The notes under the pieces are model-generated. The model was not told where the DNA came from and searched no databases. It saw only the letters and a list, made by a program, of their open reading frames with translations. Both the position numbers and the translations under genes were made by a program. This document shows positions 19,501 through 28,041 of a stretch of 64,000 bases of DNA, piece after piece (position 1 is the first letter of the stretch; the number at the start of each line of letters is the position of its first letter). The DNA is taken from contig NZ_MKKE01000015.1 in NCBI RefSeq assembly GCF_001942305.1, positions 1 to 64,000 on the forward strand. Direction: 5' to 3'. The stretch is from Saccharomonospora sp. CUA-673. GTDB taxonomy: Bacteria > Actinomycetota > Actinomycetes > Mycobacteriales > Pseudonocardiaceae.

Positions 19501-19659
19501 CGCGGCAACGAGGTGCTGTTGGAACAGGACTCACGTGCCCTGTTCGACGCGATCATCGACAACACGCCGCTGCCCGGGCAGGAACCGGACCAACCGGAGT
19601 CGGGCGATCCGGACGAACAGCGTGCCGTCGAACAGCCCGCGGCGGGGGCCGTCTCCTAG
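16592..19659 (+). CDS. LytR-CpsA-Psr (LCP) family protein with long Pro-rich N-terminus (five frame changes)
   Basis: LCP enzymes transfer undecaprenyl-linked glycans (teichoic acids, arabinogalactan) to peptidoglycan outside the membrane. The LCP core starts after a single membrane helix (VCAVTLAALVFLATGVAWGA, coded near 18600): NFIILGSDTREG, RSDTLMVAHIPEDRERAVVVSFPRDLEI, INTAYAVGGP and ALSFVRARQVYSD. Before the helix lies an unusually long cytoplasmic region (~650 residues) of Pro/Arg/Gly/Asn repeats such as NGAGVNGAGVNG, then charged coiled coil. Frame changes fall near 16890, 17420, 17640, 18090 and 19163; three need one added base, the two at 17640 and 18090 one fewer or two more. The LCP identity is secure, the Pro-rich sequence uncertain. 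Confidence 0.85.
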
Positions 19660-19756
19660 TAGGCCGGAGTTGGTCCCGTCGGGTGAGCGGCAGTTGAGCA
19701 AGATCGGGCCGGCAACATCCCCGCGCAGGTCAGCACTCACGAAGACGTCAGGGCGG

Positions 19757-19789
19757 GTTCACGGACGGTTCACATGCGCATTCGGCGTT
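19757..19789 (+). promoter_or_regulatory. PHO box upstream of phoU
   Basis: Two 11-base direct repeats, GTTCACGGACG (19757-19767) and GTTCACATGCG (19768-19778), are followed by a degenerate third (CATTCGGCGTT). This is the actinobacterial PhoP-binding pattern. TAGAGT at 19806-19811 is a -10 candidate close to the phoU start at 19819, implying a very short leader. Confidence 0.75.
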
Positions 19790-19818
19790 AGGCCATCGCG
19801 GGCCGTAGAGTCGGCCGT

Positions 19819-20481
19819 ATGCGGGATGCCTACAACCTCGAACTCGACAATCTGCGCGGCCAGCTCGGCGACATGGTCCAACTCGTCGCCGAGGCGATGG
19901 AACGCGCGACGAAGGCCCTCCTCGAGCAGGACCTCGCGCTCGCCGAGCAGGTGATCTCCGACGACGTGAAGGTCGACGACGCGCGCTCGGCCGCGGAGGA
20001 GAAGGCCTACGGCCTGCTCGCCCTGCAGGCGCCGGTCGCCACCGATCTGCGGATCGTCGTGGCCTCATTGCACGCGGCGGAGAGCATCGAGCGCATGGGT
20101 GACCTCGCGCTGCACGTCGCGAAGGCCGCCCGGCGCAGGCACCCGAACCCGGTGCTGCCCGAGGAGGTGCGCCCGGCGTTCGAGCGCCTCGGTCAGGTGG
20201 ACGTGCGCCTGGCCCGGCAGCTCGAGGCCGTCGTCCGCAGCGACGACGCCGAGGCCGCGAAGGCCCTCGAGGGCGACGACGACGAGGTGGACGAGATCCA
20301 CCGCAACCTCTTCACCGTGATCATGGACGGCGACTGGGAGCACGGCGTCTCGCCGGCCGTCGACCTCACGCTGCTGAGCCGGTTCTACGAGCGCTACGCC
20401 GATCACGCGGTGTCGGTGGCCCGCCGCATGCTCTTCGTCGTCACTGGGCGTATGCCAAATCACAGTGGCAGCGACATCTGA
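19819..20481 (+). CDS. phoU: Phosphate-transport regulator PhoU
   Basis: A 220-residue all-helical protein with two PhoU repeats: MRDAYNLELDNLRGQLGDM at the start, LLALQAPVATDLRIVVASLH and the E(R)MGD metal-site motif IERMGDLALH in the first; the second has DEIHRNLF and the equivalent YERYADHAVSVARR. PhoU restrains the Pst transporter and the PhoR kinase when phosphate is plentiful. Here it lies upstream of pstSCAB with its own PHO box, instead of closing the operon as in E. coli; M. tuberculosis phoY2 is similarly detached. Confidence 0.95.
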   Translation: MRDAYNLELDNLRGQLGDMVQLVAEAMERATKALLEQDLALAEQVISDDVKVDDARSAAEEKAYGLLALQAPVATDLRIVVASLHAAESIERMGDLALHVAKAARRRHPNPVLPEEVRPAFERLGQVDVRLARQLEAVVRSDDAEAAKALEGDDDEVDEIHRNLFTVIMDGDWEHGVSPAVDLTLLSRFYERYADHAVSVARRMLFVVTGRMPNHSGSDI

Positions 20482-20538
20482 TCAACTGGGCTTCATCCAC
20501 TCGGATCATGCGTTGGACACGTGCTGTATGACCTGGGA

Positions 20539-20561
20539 ACCGGCGGCCGACAGCCGCCGGT
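20539..20561 (+). terminator. Hairpin after phoU
   Basis: ACCGGCGGC and GCCGCCGGT pair perfectly (9 bp, loop of 5) 58 bases after the phoU stop. There is no T run, as is common in GC-rich actinobacteria. It separates phoU from the pstS promoter. Confidence 0.6.
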
Positions 20562-20607
20562 CACCCCACGGTGATGTCGTCGTGATGTTCCGCCTGCGAC
20601 ACACCTC

Positions 20608-20629
20608 GTTCATATCGCGTTCATCTGCT
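20608..20629 (+). promoter_or_regulatory. PHO box upstream of pstS
   Basis: GTTCATATCGC and GTTCATCTGCT are adjacent 11-base direct repeats (20608-20618 and 20619-20629), with a shifted TTCATG following. They match the PhoP box form seen before phoU and lie about 100 bases before the pstS start. Confidence 0.75.
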
Positions 20630-20730
20630 TCATGGAGCGGTGTCATGTCCCGCCCATACGGTTCGACGCAGTAACCCCGAGCGGGTGGCTCGCGGACGGC
20701 GGCCGCCCTGAATCCCGGAAGAGGTCAATC

Positions 20731-21822
20731 GTGAAGCGTTCCACCCTGGGTCGCGCACTGGTGCTGCCGACGACGGCCGCCCTCGCCTTCGGTATCGCCG
20801 CGTGCGGCGCCGCCAACGAGGAAGGAGGCGGTGGCGGGACGACGATCAACGGCGCCGGCGCCAGTGCCCAGGAAGCCGCGCAGACCGCCTGGCGGACCGG
20901 GTTCCTCGAGAACAACGAGGGCTCGATCAACTACGACCCGGTCGGTTCCGGCGGTGGCCGTGAGCAGTTCATCAGCGGCGGCACGGACTTCGCCGGTTCG
21001 GACTCCTACCTCGACGACGAAGAGGTCCAGGCCGCGCAGGAGCGCTGCGGCGAGGGCGGCTTCGTCGAGATCCCGGCCTACATCTCCCCGATCGCCGTGG
21101 TCTTCAACGTCGAGGGTGTCAACGAGCTGAACCTCAAGCCGGCCACCATCGCGAAGATCTTCAACCAGGAGATCACCAACTGGAACGACCCGGAGATCCA
21201 GGCGGACAACCCGAACGCCAACCTGCCGGACACCGCGATCAGCCCGGTGAACCGTTCGGACGCCTCCGGTACGACCGAGAACTTCGTCGAGTACCTCGAG
21301 GCCGCCGCGCCCGAGGACTGGCCGCACGAGGTCAGCGACGAGTGGCCGGTCCAGGGCGGCGAGGCCGCGCAGGGCACCGCCGGTGTCGTCCAGGCCGTCC
21401 AGAACGGCAACGGCTCCATCGGCTACGCCGACGCCAGCCAGGCCGGCGACCTCAACAGCGTCAACGTCGGCGTGGGTGAGGAGTTCGTCGAGTACTCGCC
21501 CGAGGCCGCGGCCTCGGTGGTCGACGTCTCCGAGCGCGCCGAGGGTGACCGGGGCGAGCACAGCTTCGCCTTCGACCTCGCCCGCGACACGACCGAGGCG
21601 GGTACCTACCCGATCGTCCTGGTCTCCTACGTCATCGCGTGCGCCCAGTACGACGACGAGGGCAAGGCGAACATGGTGAAGGACTACCTGAACTACACCA
21701 TCAGCGAAGAGGGCCAGCAGGCCGCGCAGGAGACCGCCGGTTCGGCGCCGATCTCCGACGAGCTTCGCCAGCAGGTTCAGCCGGCCGTCGACGCCATCGC
21801 CCCCGCCGGCGGCGGCAACTGA
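20731..21822 (+). CDS. pstS: Phosphate-binding lipoprotein PstS
   Basis: A 363-residue periplasmic-type phosphate receptor. The signal peptide ends in a lipobox (AFGIAACG), so it is a lipoprotein on the outer face of the membrane. Phosphate-site segments are visible: INGAGASAQEAAQ, FAGSDSYLDD, ITNWNDPEI, PVNRSDASGTTENFVEYL and AQGTAGVVQAVQ. GTG 20731 follows GGAAGAGG. It is first in the pstSCAB operon, with a PHO box upstream and a strong hairpin between it and pstC that would let pstS be expressed above the channel genes. Confidence 0.95.
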   Translation: MKRSTLGRALVLPTTAALAFGIAACGAANEEGGGGGTTINGAGASAQEAAQTAWRTGFLENNEGSINYDPVGSGGGREQFISGGTDFAGSDSYLDDEEVQAAQERCGEGGFVEIPAYISPIAVVFNVEGVNELNLKPATIAKIFNQEITNWNDPEIQADNPNANLPDTAISPVNRSDASGTTENFVEYLEAAAPEDWPHEVSDEWPVQGGEAAQGTAGVVQAVQNGNGSIGYADASQAGDLNSVNVGVGEEFVEYSPEAAASVVDVSERAEGDRGEHSFAFDLARDTTEAGTYPIVLVSYVIACAQYDDEGKANMVKDYLNYTISEEGQQAAQETAGSAPISDELRQQVQPAVDAIAPAGGGN

Positions 21823-21871
21823 TCCACCCGTAGCCGCCAGCACCAAGCTGCGACTATTCAACGTGCCGGTA

Positions 21872-21911
21872 GTCCGGGTGGCCGCCTCGACGACGAGGCG
21901 GCCACCCGGAC
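21872..21911 (+). terminator. Long perfect hairpin between pstS and pstC
   Basis: GTCCGGGTGGCCGCCTCG pairs with its exact complement across a 4-base loop (18-bp stem). Placed 49 bases after the pstS stop and with no T run, it is more likely a partial terminator or mRNA-stabilising element than a full stop, giving more PstS than PstCAB. Confidence 0.7.
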
Positions 21912-21978
21912 ACACGCGTGTCAGGAGACCTACGTGAATCACGGCGGCGGCCGAACACAAGAACGGAAGGGATAGAAC

Positions 21979-22929
21979 GTGGCTTCCAGTACCGAGGCCC
22001 CGCCCCGGAAGAAAACCCGGGTACCGCAGCGGCCCGGTGACCGCATCTTCGCCGGCATCTCGACCGGCTCGGGTGCGCTCATCCTGGTGGTGCTCGCCGG
22101 TGTGGCAGCCTTCCTGCTCACCGAGGCGTGGCCGGCGATCATCGCCGACCCCGAGACCATCCCCGGCGGTCAGGGACTCGCGGTCTACATCTGGCCGCTC
22201 CTGTTCGGAACGATCATCTCCGCGGTGTTCGCGCTGCTCATCGCGGTGCCGCTCGCGGTCTCGATCGCGCTGTTCATCACCTTCTACGCACCGCGCAGCC
22301 TCGCGAAGGCCCTCGGGTACATCATCGACCTGCTCGCCGCGGTGCCCAGCATCATCTTCGGTCTGTGGGGCATCGAGGTGCTCGCGCCGATGACGGTGTC
22401 GCCCACGACGTGGCTGTCGCAGAACCTGGGCTTCATCCCGATGTTCGAGGGCCCGCCGTCGAACACCGGCCGCACCATGCTCGTCGTGATCATCGTGCTC
22501 GCCGTGATGGTGCTGCCGATCATCACCGCGGTCGTGCGCGAGGCGTTCGCGCAGACGCCGGCCCTGCACGAGGAGGCGGCACTGGCCCTCGGCGCGACGC
22601 GCTGGGAGATGATCCGCATGGCGGCGCTGCCGTTCGGCCGCTCCAGCATCATCGGTGCGTCGATGCTCGGTCTCGGCCGCGCGCTCGGTGAGACGATGGC
22701 CGTCGCCATGGTCCTGTCGGCCTCGGGTGGCATCACGTTCAACCTGATCAGCAGCGACAACCCGCCGACCATCGCCGCGAACATCGCGCTCCAGTTCCCC
22801 GAGTCGACCGGGCTGGGCATGCACACGCTGATCGCCTCGGGTCTGGTGCTGTTCGCCCTGACGCTGGTCGTGAACATGGCCGCCCGCGCGATCATCAACC
22901 GGCGCAAAGACTTCTCCGGAGCCAACTGA
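21979..22929 (+). CDS. pstC: Phosphate ABC transporter permease PstC
   Basis: A 316-residue inner-membrane channel subunit with six helices. After a basic N-terminus the first helix reads SGALILVVLAGVAAFLLTEAW. The ABC permease EAA loop is EEAALALGATRWEMIRMAALP, followed by GRALGETMAVAMVL, a strongly conserved PstC segment. It pairs with PstA to form the channel energised by PstB. GTG 21979 is preceded by GGAAGGGA. The stop overlaps the pstA start by one base. Confidence 0.95.
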   Translation: MASSTEAPPRKKTRVPQRPGDRIFAGISTGSGALILVVLAGVAAFLLTEAWPAIIADPETIPGGQGLAVYIWPLLFGTIISAVFALLIAVPLAVSIALFITFYAPRSLAKALGYIIDLLAAVPSIIFGLWGIEVLAPMTVSPTTWLSQNLGFIPMFEGPPSNTGRTMLVVIIVLAVMVLPIITAVVREAFAQTPALHEEAALALGATRWEMIRMAALPFGRSSIIGASMLGLGRALGETMAVAMVLSASGGITFNLISSDNPPTIAANIALQFPESTGLGMHTLIASGLVLFALTLVVNMAARAIINRRKDFSGAN

Positions 22930-24014
22930 TGTCAACCTCGACCACGACCTCCGGCCCGGGCCCGGACCTCGACGAACCGCTGGGCGGGGTGCCGCTGACG
23001 GCGGGACAGCTGCCCCGCGGAGCCGGCACCGGCCTGCTCGTCGGTGCGGTCGCGCTCGGCCTGCTGCTGTACTTCGCGGCCGACTGGACCGTCGCTGGCA
23101 GCGCCGTGTTCGCGGCGCTGGCCTACACGGTCGTCATCTACGTCTGGTCGCGCACCGTCGAGGGGCCGCGCAAGGCGAAGGACCGGCTCGTCACCGCCGT
23201 GGTGACCGGTGCGTTCCTGCTCGCGTTGCTGCCGCTGATCTCCGTGATCGTCACGGTCATCTCGAACGGTGTCGAGCGCTTCGACGCCGAGTTCTTCACG
23301 CACTCGATGGCCGGTGTCGCCGGCGAGGGCGGCGGTATCTACCACGCCATCATGGGCACGCTGATCATCACCGGTCTCGCCGCGGCGATCTCGGTGCCGA
23401 TCGGCCTGCTCACGGCGATCTACCTGGTCGAGTACGGCAAGGGCAAGCTCGCCAAGGCGATCACGTTCTTCGTCGACGTCATGACGGGTATCCCGTCGAT
23501 CGTCGCGGGTCTGTTCGCCTACGCGCTGTTCGTGATGATCTTCGGTCCCGGCGTCCGCATGGGCCTGGCCGGTGCGGTCGCGCTCAGCGTGCTGATGATC
23601 CCGACCGTGGTGCGGTCGACCGAGGAGATGCTCAAGCTCGTGCCCAACGAGCTGCGCGAGGCCTCGTACGCACTGGCGGTTCCGAAGTGGCGGACGATCG
23701 TGAAGGTCGTCCTGCCGACCGCCCTGGCCGGCATCGCCACCGGCGTCACGCTCGCCATCGCCCGCGTCATCGGCGAAACAGCGCCACTGCTCGTGACAGC
23801 GGGCCTGGCGGATGCGATGAATACCAACCCGACCGACGGGCGAATGACGACCCTGTCGGTGTTCTCGTACTACCAGTATCAGAACCCCGGCCTGTTCGCC
23901 GAGGCCGCGATGGAACGTGCCTGGGGCGCGGCGTTGATCCTCATCATCATCGTGATGCTGCTCAACCTCATCGCCCGCATCATCTCCAAGCTGTTCGCCC
24001 CGAAGACCCGTTGA
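22929..24014 (+). CDS. pstA: Phosphate ABC transporter permease PstA
   Basis: A 361-residue membrane subunit with six or more helices and an extended N-terminus (two extra helices before the standard six). Family motifs include GIYHAIMGTLIITGLAAAIS, DVMTGIPSIVAGLFAY, the EAA loop LREASYALAVPKWRTIVKVV and RVIGETAPLLVTAG. It starts with the ATG overlapping the pstC stop (TGATG), so translation is coupled. The product should be one half of the phosphate channel. Confidence 0.95.
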   Translation: MSTSTTTSGPGPDLDEPLGGVPLTAGQLPRGAGTGLLVGAVALGLLLYFAADWTVAGSAVFAALAYTVVIYVWSRTVEGPRKAKDRLVTAVVTGAFLLALLPLISVIVTVISNGVERFDAEFFTHSMAGVAGEGGGIYHAIMGTLIITGLAAAISVPIGLLTAIYLVEYGKGKLAKAITFFVDVMTGIPSIVAGLFAYALFVMIFGPGVRMGLAGAVALSVLMIPTVVRSTEEMLKLVPNELREASYALAVPKWRTIVKVVLPTALAGIATGVTLAIARVIGETAPLLVTAGLADAMNTNPTDGRMTTLSVFSYYQYQNPGLFAEAAMERAWGAALILIIIVMLLNLIARIISKLFAPKTR

Positions 24015-24050
24015 CGGCCCGGAAGCGCCCGGAAAGATTAGGAAGTAACT

Positions 24051-24830
24051 GTGGCTAAGCGCATCGAGGTCAAGGATCTCGACATCTACTACGACAAGTT
24101 CCTCGCGGTGCAGGGTGTGTCGATGACCATCCAGCCGCGGTCGGTCACCGCGCTGATCGGGCCGTCGGGCTGCGGCAAGTCGACGTTCCTGCGCACCCTC
24201 AACCGCATGCACGAGCTCGTGCCGAACGCACGGGTCGAGGGGTCGGTCGTCATGGACGACGACGACCTGTACGGCCCCGGCGTCGACCCGGTCAACGTGC
24301 GCAGGCAGATCGGCATGGTCTTCCAGCGGCCGAACCCGTTCCCGACCATGTCGATCTACGACAACGTCGCCGCCGGGCTCAAGCTCAACAACACGCGACT
24401 CAAGAAGTCCGAGATGGACGACGTCGTGGAGCGATCGCTGAAGTCGGCCAACCTGTGGGAAGAGGTCAAGGAGCGCCTCCCGCGGCCGGGTTCGAGCCTG
24501 TCGGGTGGTCAGCAGCAGCGCCTGTGCATCGCGCGTGCGATCGCGGTGCAGCCCGACGTGCTGCTGATGGACGAACCGTGCTCCGCGCTCGACCCGATCT
24601 CCACGCAGGCCATCGAGGACCTGATGCTGGAGCTCAAGGAGAACTACACGATCGTCATCGTCACCCACAACATGCAGCAGGCTGCCCGTGTCAGCGACAC
24701 GACCGGCTTCTTCAACCTGCAGGGCGTGGGCAAGCCGGGCGAGCTCGTCGAGATCGACGACACGACGAAGATCTTCTCCACCCCGAACCAGAAGGCGACC
24801 GAGGACTACATCTCCGGCCGCTTCGGCTGA
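24051..24830 (+). CDS. pstB: Phosphate ABC transporter ATPase PstB
   Basis: A 259-residue ABC ATPase. Walker A is [14 protein letters not shown], the Q-loop [15 protein letters not shown], the signature [16 protein letters not shown], Walker [14 protein letters not shown] and the switch [13 protein letters not shown], all PstB-specific. It powers uptake of phosphate delivered by PstS. GTG 24051 follows AGGAAG. The gene ends four bases before repeat array 3 and faces the btuD gene tail to tail. Confidence 0.97.
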   Translation: MAKRIEVKDLDIYYDKFLAVQGVSMTIQPRSVTALIGPSGCGKSTFLRTLNRMHELVPNARVEGSVVMDDDDLYGPGVDPVNVRRQIGMVFQRPNPFPTMSIYDNVAAGLKLNNTRLKKSEMDDVVERSLKSANLWEEVKERLPRPGSSLSGGQQQRLCIARAIAVQPDVLLMDEPCSALDPISTQAIEDLMLELKENYTIVIVTHNMQQAARVSDTTGFFNLQGVGKPGELVEIDDTTKIFSTPNQKATEDYISGRFG

Positions 24831-24833
24831 CAA

Positions 24834-25025
24834 ACCGCCGTGTCAGCATCCTGCGCGGGCGTGTCAGCACTTGGCGTCGCCGTGTTGGCATCTGGCGACG
24901 CCGTGTTGGCGTTTCGCGCACGGTGACGTCACGTCCCGGCGCCCCGGATTGTCAACACGGCGCCCTGGGGTGCCAACACGGCGTCGTGGGGTGCCAACAC
25001 GGCGTCGTGGGGTGCTGACACGGCG
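24834..25025. repeat. 21-bp repeat array 3, four reverse and four forward units
   Basis: Reverse units have CGTGT at 24839, 24860, 24881 and 24902; forward units have ACACG at 24955, 24976, 24997 and 25018; every step is exactly 21 bases. The two halves form a large inverted repeat around a ~45-base centre. The array fills the gap between the convergent pstB and btuD stop codons almost completely, so transcripts from either side would fold into long hairpins. Confidence 0.95.
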
Positions 25026-25027
25026 GG

Positions 25028-25837
25028 TCAGGTGCGGATGAAGCGGACGTGCGGGTGGCCCTCGGGGCTCGTGGTGACCTCGGCCTTGACGCTGTAGACC
25101 TGCAGGATCAGGGCCTCGGTCAGCACCTCCGCGGGGCTGCCCGCCGCGACGACGACGCCGTGGTCGAGCACGACGATGTCGTCGCAGTACATCGCGGCCA
25201 GGTTGAGGTCGTGCAGTGCGACCACGGACGTCACGGGCAGCGATGTCAGCAGGTCGAGCAGCTCGAACTGGTGCTGCACGTCGAGGTGGTTCGTCGGTTC
25301 GTCGAGCAGCAGTTCCCGCGGACGTTGCGCGAGCGCGCGGGCGATCTGCACGCGCTGGCGTTCGCCGCCGGACAGCGTCTGCCACCGCTGCCGGCCCTTG
25401 GTGGTCATGCCGGTCTGCTCGAGGGCCTCGGCGACGGCGGCCTCGTCGTCGGCCGAGGCCGACAGCCACGCCCGCCGGTGCGGCACGCGGCCGAGGCCCA
25501 CGACGTCGCGCACGGTCAACGGGATCTGCGTGTCGGCGTGCTGTTCGACGACGGCCACCCGCCGGGCCAGGGTGCGCCTGCCGACGTCGCCCAGGTCGCG
25601 GCCGTCCACGGTGACGACCCCGGACGTCGGCGTCAGCACGCCGGCCAGCACGCGCAGCAATGTCGACTTGCCGGAACCGTTGGGCCCGAGAACGCCGACC
25701 GTCGACCCGGTCGCGGGCGTGAGACTCACCCCGTCGAGCACGAGCTCGCCGCCGAGCCGCCGCGACACCCGATCCGCCGCGAGACCCTCCGCCGCGAGAT
25801 CACCGCGCGGCCCGTCCCCACGTGCGCCGCCGCTCAT
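25028..25837 (-). CDS. btuD: Cobalamin-type ABC transporter ATPase (BtuD-like)
   Basis: A 269-residue ABC ATPase of the FecE/BtuD group: Walker A VLGPNGSGKSTLLR, Q-loop near VVEQHADTQIPLTV, signature LSGGERQRVQIARALA, Walker B LLLDEPTNHLDV and switch VVALHDLNLAA. By sequence alone iron-siderophore or cobalamin transport is possible; the cobalamin riboswitch before the first gene of the operon favours vitamin B12. The ATG at 25837 overlaps the stop of the permease gene by four bases (ATGA). Confidence 0.85.
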   Translation of the reverse strand: MSGGARGDGPRGDLAAEGLAADRVSRRLGGELVLDGVSLTPATGSTVGVLGPNGSGKSTLLRVLAGVLTPTSGVVTVDGRDLGDVGRRTLARRVAVVEQHADTQIPLTVRDVVGLGRVPHRRAWLSASADDEAAVAEALEQTGMTTKGRQRWQTLSGGERQRVQIARALAQRPRELLLDEPTNHLDVQHQFELLDLLTSLPVTSVVALHDLNLAAMYCDDIVVLDHGVVVAAGSPAEVLTEALILQVYSVKAEVTTSPEGHPHVRFIRT

Positions 25838-26931
25838 CGGATACCTCGCGAGCGGTAGAGGATCAGCACGAACGCGGGCACGCCGATCAACGCCGTGACG
25901 ACGCCGACCGGCACCTCCTGCGGTTCGAGGACGGTGCGGGCGACGGTGTCGACCCACACGAGCAGTACCGCGCCGGCGAGCGCGCTCACCGGCAGCAGCC
26001 GCGCGTGCCCGGGCCCGGTGAGCAGCCGTGCGGCGTGCGGCAGGACGAGTCCGACGAAGCCGATCGCCCCGACCGAGCTGACCAGCACGGCGGTCAGCAG
26101 TGCGGTCACCGACATCAGCACCACGCGCGTCCGCCCGACGGCGACCCCGAGCGTCGACGCCGCGTCCTCGCCGAAGGCGAACGCGTCCAGCGAGCGTGCG
26201 TACGCGCCGCACACGAGCAGCGTCCCGGCGAGCACGACCGCGCACATGAGGACCTCGGACCAGCCGGCGTTGGCCAGCGACCCGAGCAGCCAGAACAGCA
26301 CGCCGCGGGTGGTCTCGGCGTCGGCGGAGGTCAGCACGATGAACGACGTCAACGCCGACAGCAGCTGCATCACGGCCACACCGGAGAGCACGACGCGGTC
26401 GGTCGTTCCGCCGAGCGTGTGGCTCAACGTCAGCACCAGCGCGAACGACGCGACCGCGCCGAGGAACGCCCCGCCCGACATCGACAGCACGCCGCCGCCG
26501 ATGCCGAGCACCACGACGAGCACCGCACCCGTGGACGCGCCGGACGAGACGCCGAGCACGAACGGATCGGCGAGCGGGTTGCGCAGCAGCGACTGCATGA
26601 CGACGCCGCACACCGCGAGCCCGGCGCCGCACACGGCGGCCAGCAGCGTCCGCGGCATACGCAGGTCCCACACGATGCCGTCGCGCAGCACCGACAGCGT
26701 CGGATCGGCGAGTCCCAGGCGCGAGAGCACGGTCGTGAACACGTCGCCGACGCCGATGTCCGCGGGCCCGATCGTCACGGCGACGGCGATCGAGAGCAGC
26801 AGCAGACCGCTCCCGCCGAGCAGCAGTACCGCGAGCCCCGACCGGCTGGGTTCCGGCGAACCCGCCGCACCCGGAGCCGTCCCGCCCGGAGTCCGGCGCA
26901 CCTTGATCGTCATCGTCGTCCCGCGCGTCAC
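25834..26931 (-). CDS. btuC: FecCD/BtuC-family ABC permease
   Basis: A 365-residue permease with about ten membrane helices. Family signatures include LRMPRTLLAAVCGAGLAVCG, MQSLLRNPLADPFVLGVSSG, GAIGFVGLVLPHAARLLTG and LVWVDTVARTVLEPQEVPVG. It should form the homodimeric channel of a B12 importer with the adjacent ATPase and binding protein. GTG 26931 overlaps the preceding stop (GTGA); ATG 26913 is an alternative six codons in. The B12 assignment rests on the riboswitch. Confidence 0.87.
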   Translation of the reverse strand: MTRGTTMTIKVRRTPGGTAPGAAGSPEPSRSGLAVLLLGGSGLLLLSIAVAVTIGPADIGVGDVFTTVLSRLGLADPTLSVLRDGIVWDLRMPRTLLAAVCGAGLAVCGVVMQSLLRNPLADPFVLGVSSGASTGAVLVVVLGIGGGVLSMSGGAFLGAVASFALVLTLSHTLGGTTDRVVLSGVAVMQLLSALTSFIVLTSADAETTRGVLFWLLGSLANAGWSEVLMCAVVLAGTLLVCGAYARSLDAFAFGEDAASTLGVAVGRTRVVLMSVTALLTAVLVSSVGAIGFVGLVLPHAARLLTGPGHARLLPVSALAGAVLLVWVDTVARTVLEPQEVPVGVVTALIGVPAFVLILYRSRGIR

Positions 26932-27995
26932 TCGGCCATGCGGAACTCGCGCAGTTTCGCGGCCAGCTCCTCGGCGCCGTCGACGGTGCGGATCGTCGGG
27001 TTCAGCGACTGCCCGGACACCTCGACGTAGCGCTGCTCGCGCACGGCCGTCATGTCCTTGGTGACCGGGTGCGACTCGAGGAAATCGATCTTCGTGGCGG
27101 CCGACTCGGCGGTCTGCGAACGCCGGGTGAGGTCGCCGAGGACGATGACGTCGGGGTCGCGGTCGGCGATGTTCTCCCAGTTGATCTGCGGCCATTCGGC
27201 GTGGGTGTCGTCGAACGTGTTCTGCGCGCCGACGGCCTTCGTCATGATCCCGGGCGCTCCGCAGCAGCCCGCGAGGTACGGCGAATCGGAGTTGGCGAAC
27301 CAGTACATGATCGACGTGTCGGGTGCCTCGACGTCGATGGCGCCGAGGCGGCGCTGCAGGTCGTCGATGAGCCGCTCCCCGCGGTCCTCGACGTCGAAGA
27401 TCTGCGCGAGGTCGCGGATCTCGCCGTACAGCACGTCCATGGTCAACGGCGCGGTGCGCGCCCCGTCGCCTCCCGCGGCCTCGTTGTCCTTCGTGCCGCA
27501 GTCGGTGGGCGAGAGGTAGTTGGGCACGCCGAGCTCGTCGAACTGCTCGCGTGTGGCCACCCCGCCCTGGCCGAGGGTGGCGGCGAACGACCCGGCGACG
27601 AAGTCCGGTTCGGCCTCGAGCACCGATTCGAACGACGGCATGTTCTCGGCCAGCCGCGGCAGGTCGTCGGCGGCCTCGCGCAGGTGCGGCAGCACCGGAT
27701 CGGTCCACATCGACGTGCCGACGATGCGGTCCCCGAGCCCGAGCGAGAGCAGCAGTTCGGTGCTGGCCTGGTTCAGGGCGACGACGCGCTGCGGCGGTTC
27801 GTGCACCTCGGTGGTGTGGCCGCAGTTCTCGATGGTGCGCGGATAGCCCTCGGCGGCGGCCTCGCGGTCCTCGGCCGGGCCCGCGCCACAGGCGGCGAGT
27901 GGGGCGGCCAGCAGGAGCGTCAGCGCGGCGGCGGGGACGGTTCGAGCGGTGAGCGACCGGATCGGCACGGTGTTCCTTGGGCGTCGAGGGCTCAT
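26928..27995 (-). CDS. btuF: Cobalamin-type ABC transporter substrate-binding lipoprotein (BtuF-like)
   Basis: A 355-residue class III binding protein. The signal peptide ends with the lipobox LLAAPLAACG. The PF01497 fold is visible: TIENCGHTTEVHEPPQRVVA, LNQASTELLLSLGLGDRIVG, then VLEAEPDFVAG, and DPDVIVLGDL in the second lobe. It captures the ligand outside the cell for the permease. ATG 27995 is chosen for its position before the signal peptide; the region upstream holds a cobalamin riboswitch, so B12 or a related corrinoid is the predicted ligand rather than ferric siderophore. Confidence 0.87.
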   Translation of the reverse strand: MSPRRPRNTVPIRSLTARTVPAAALTLLLAAPLAACGAGPAEDREAAAEGYPRTIENCGHTTEVHEPPQRVVALNQASTELLLSLGLGDRIVGTSMWTDPVLPHLREAADDLPRLAENMPSFESVLEAEPDFVAGSFAATLGQGGVATREQFDELGVPNYLSPTDCGTKDNEAAGGDGARTAPLTMDVLYGEIRDLAQIFDVEDRGERLIDDLQRRLGAIDVEAPDTSIMYWFANSDSPYLAGCCGAPGIMTKAVGAQNTFDDTHAEWPQINWENIADRDPDVIVLGDLTRRSQTAESAATKIDFLESHPVTKDMTAVREQRYVEVSGQSLNPTIRTVDGAEELAAKLREFRMAE

Positions 27996-28021
27996 GCGCG
28001 GAGCCCGAATCGGACCGGGGG

Positions 28022-28041
28022 CCGGTTCGTCGGCGAACCGG
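28022..28041 (-). promoter_or_regulatory. Hairpin between the riboswitch and btuF
   Basis: CCGGTTCG and CGAACCGG pair perfectly across a 4-base loop, directly downstream of the riboswitch B12 box and about 27 bases before the btuF start. It may be the expression-platform stem; the switching partner cannot be determined by eye. Confidence 0.5.

Noticed and set aside
20725-24833. Two long antisense frames (20725-22935 and 22932-24833) opposite pstSCAB
   Set aside because: High-GC antisense open frames; the encoded sequence is low-complexity His/Arg/Asp and the plus strand encodes clear Pst proteins.
25028-27995. Iron-siderophore transporter assignment
   Set aside because: The cobalamin riboswitch upstream makes B12 the better-supported substrate.
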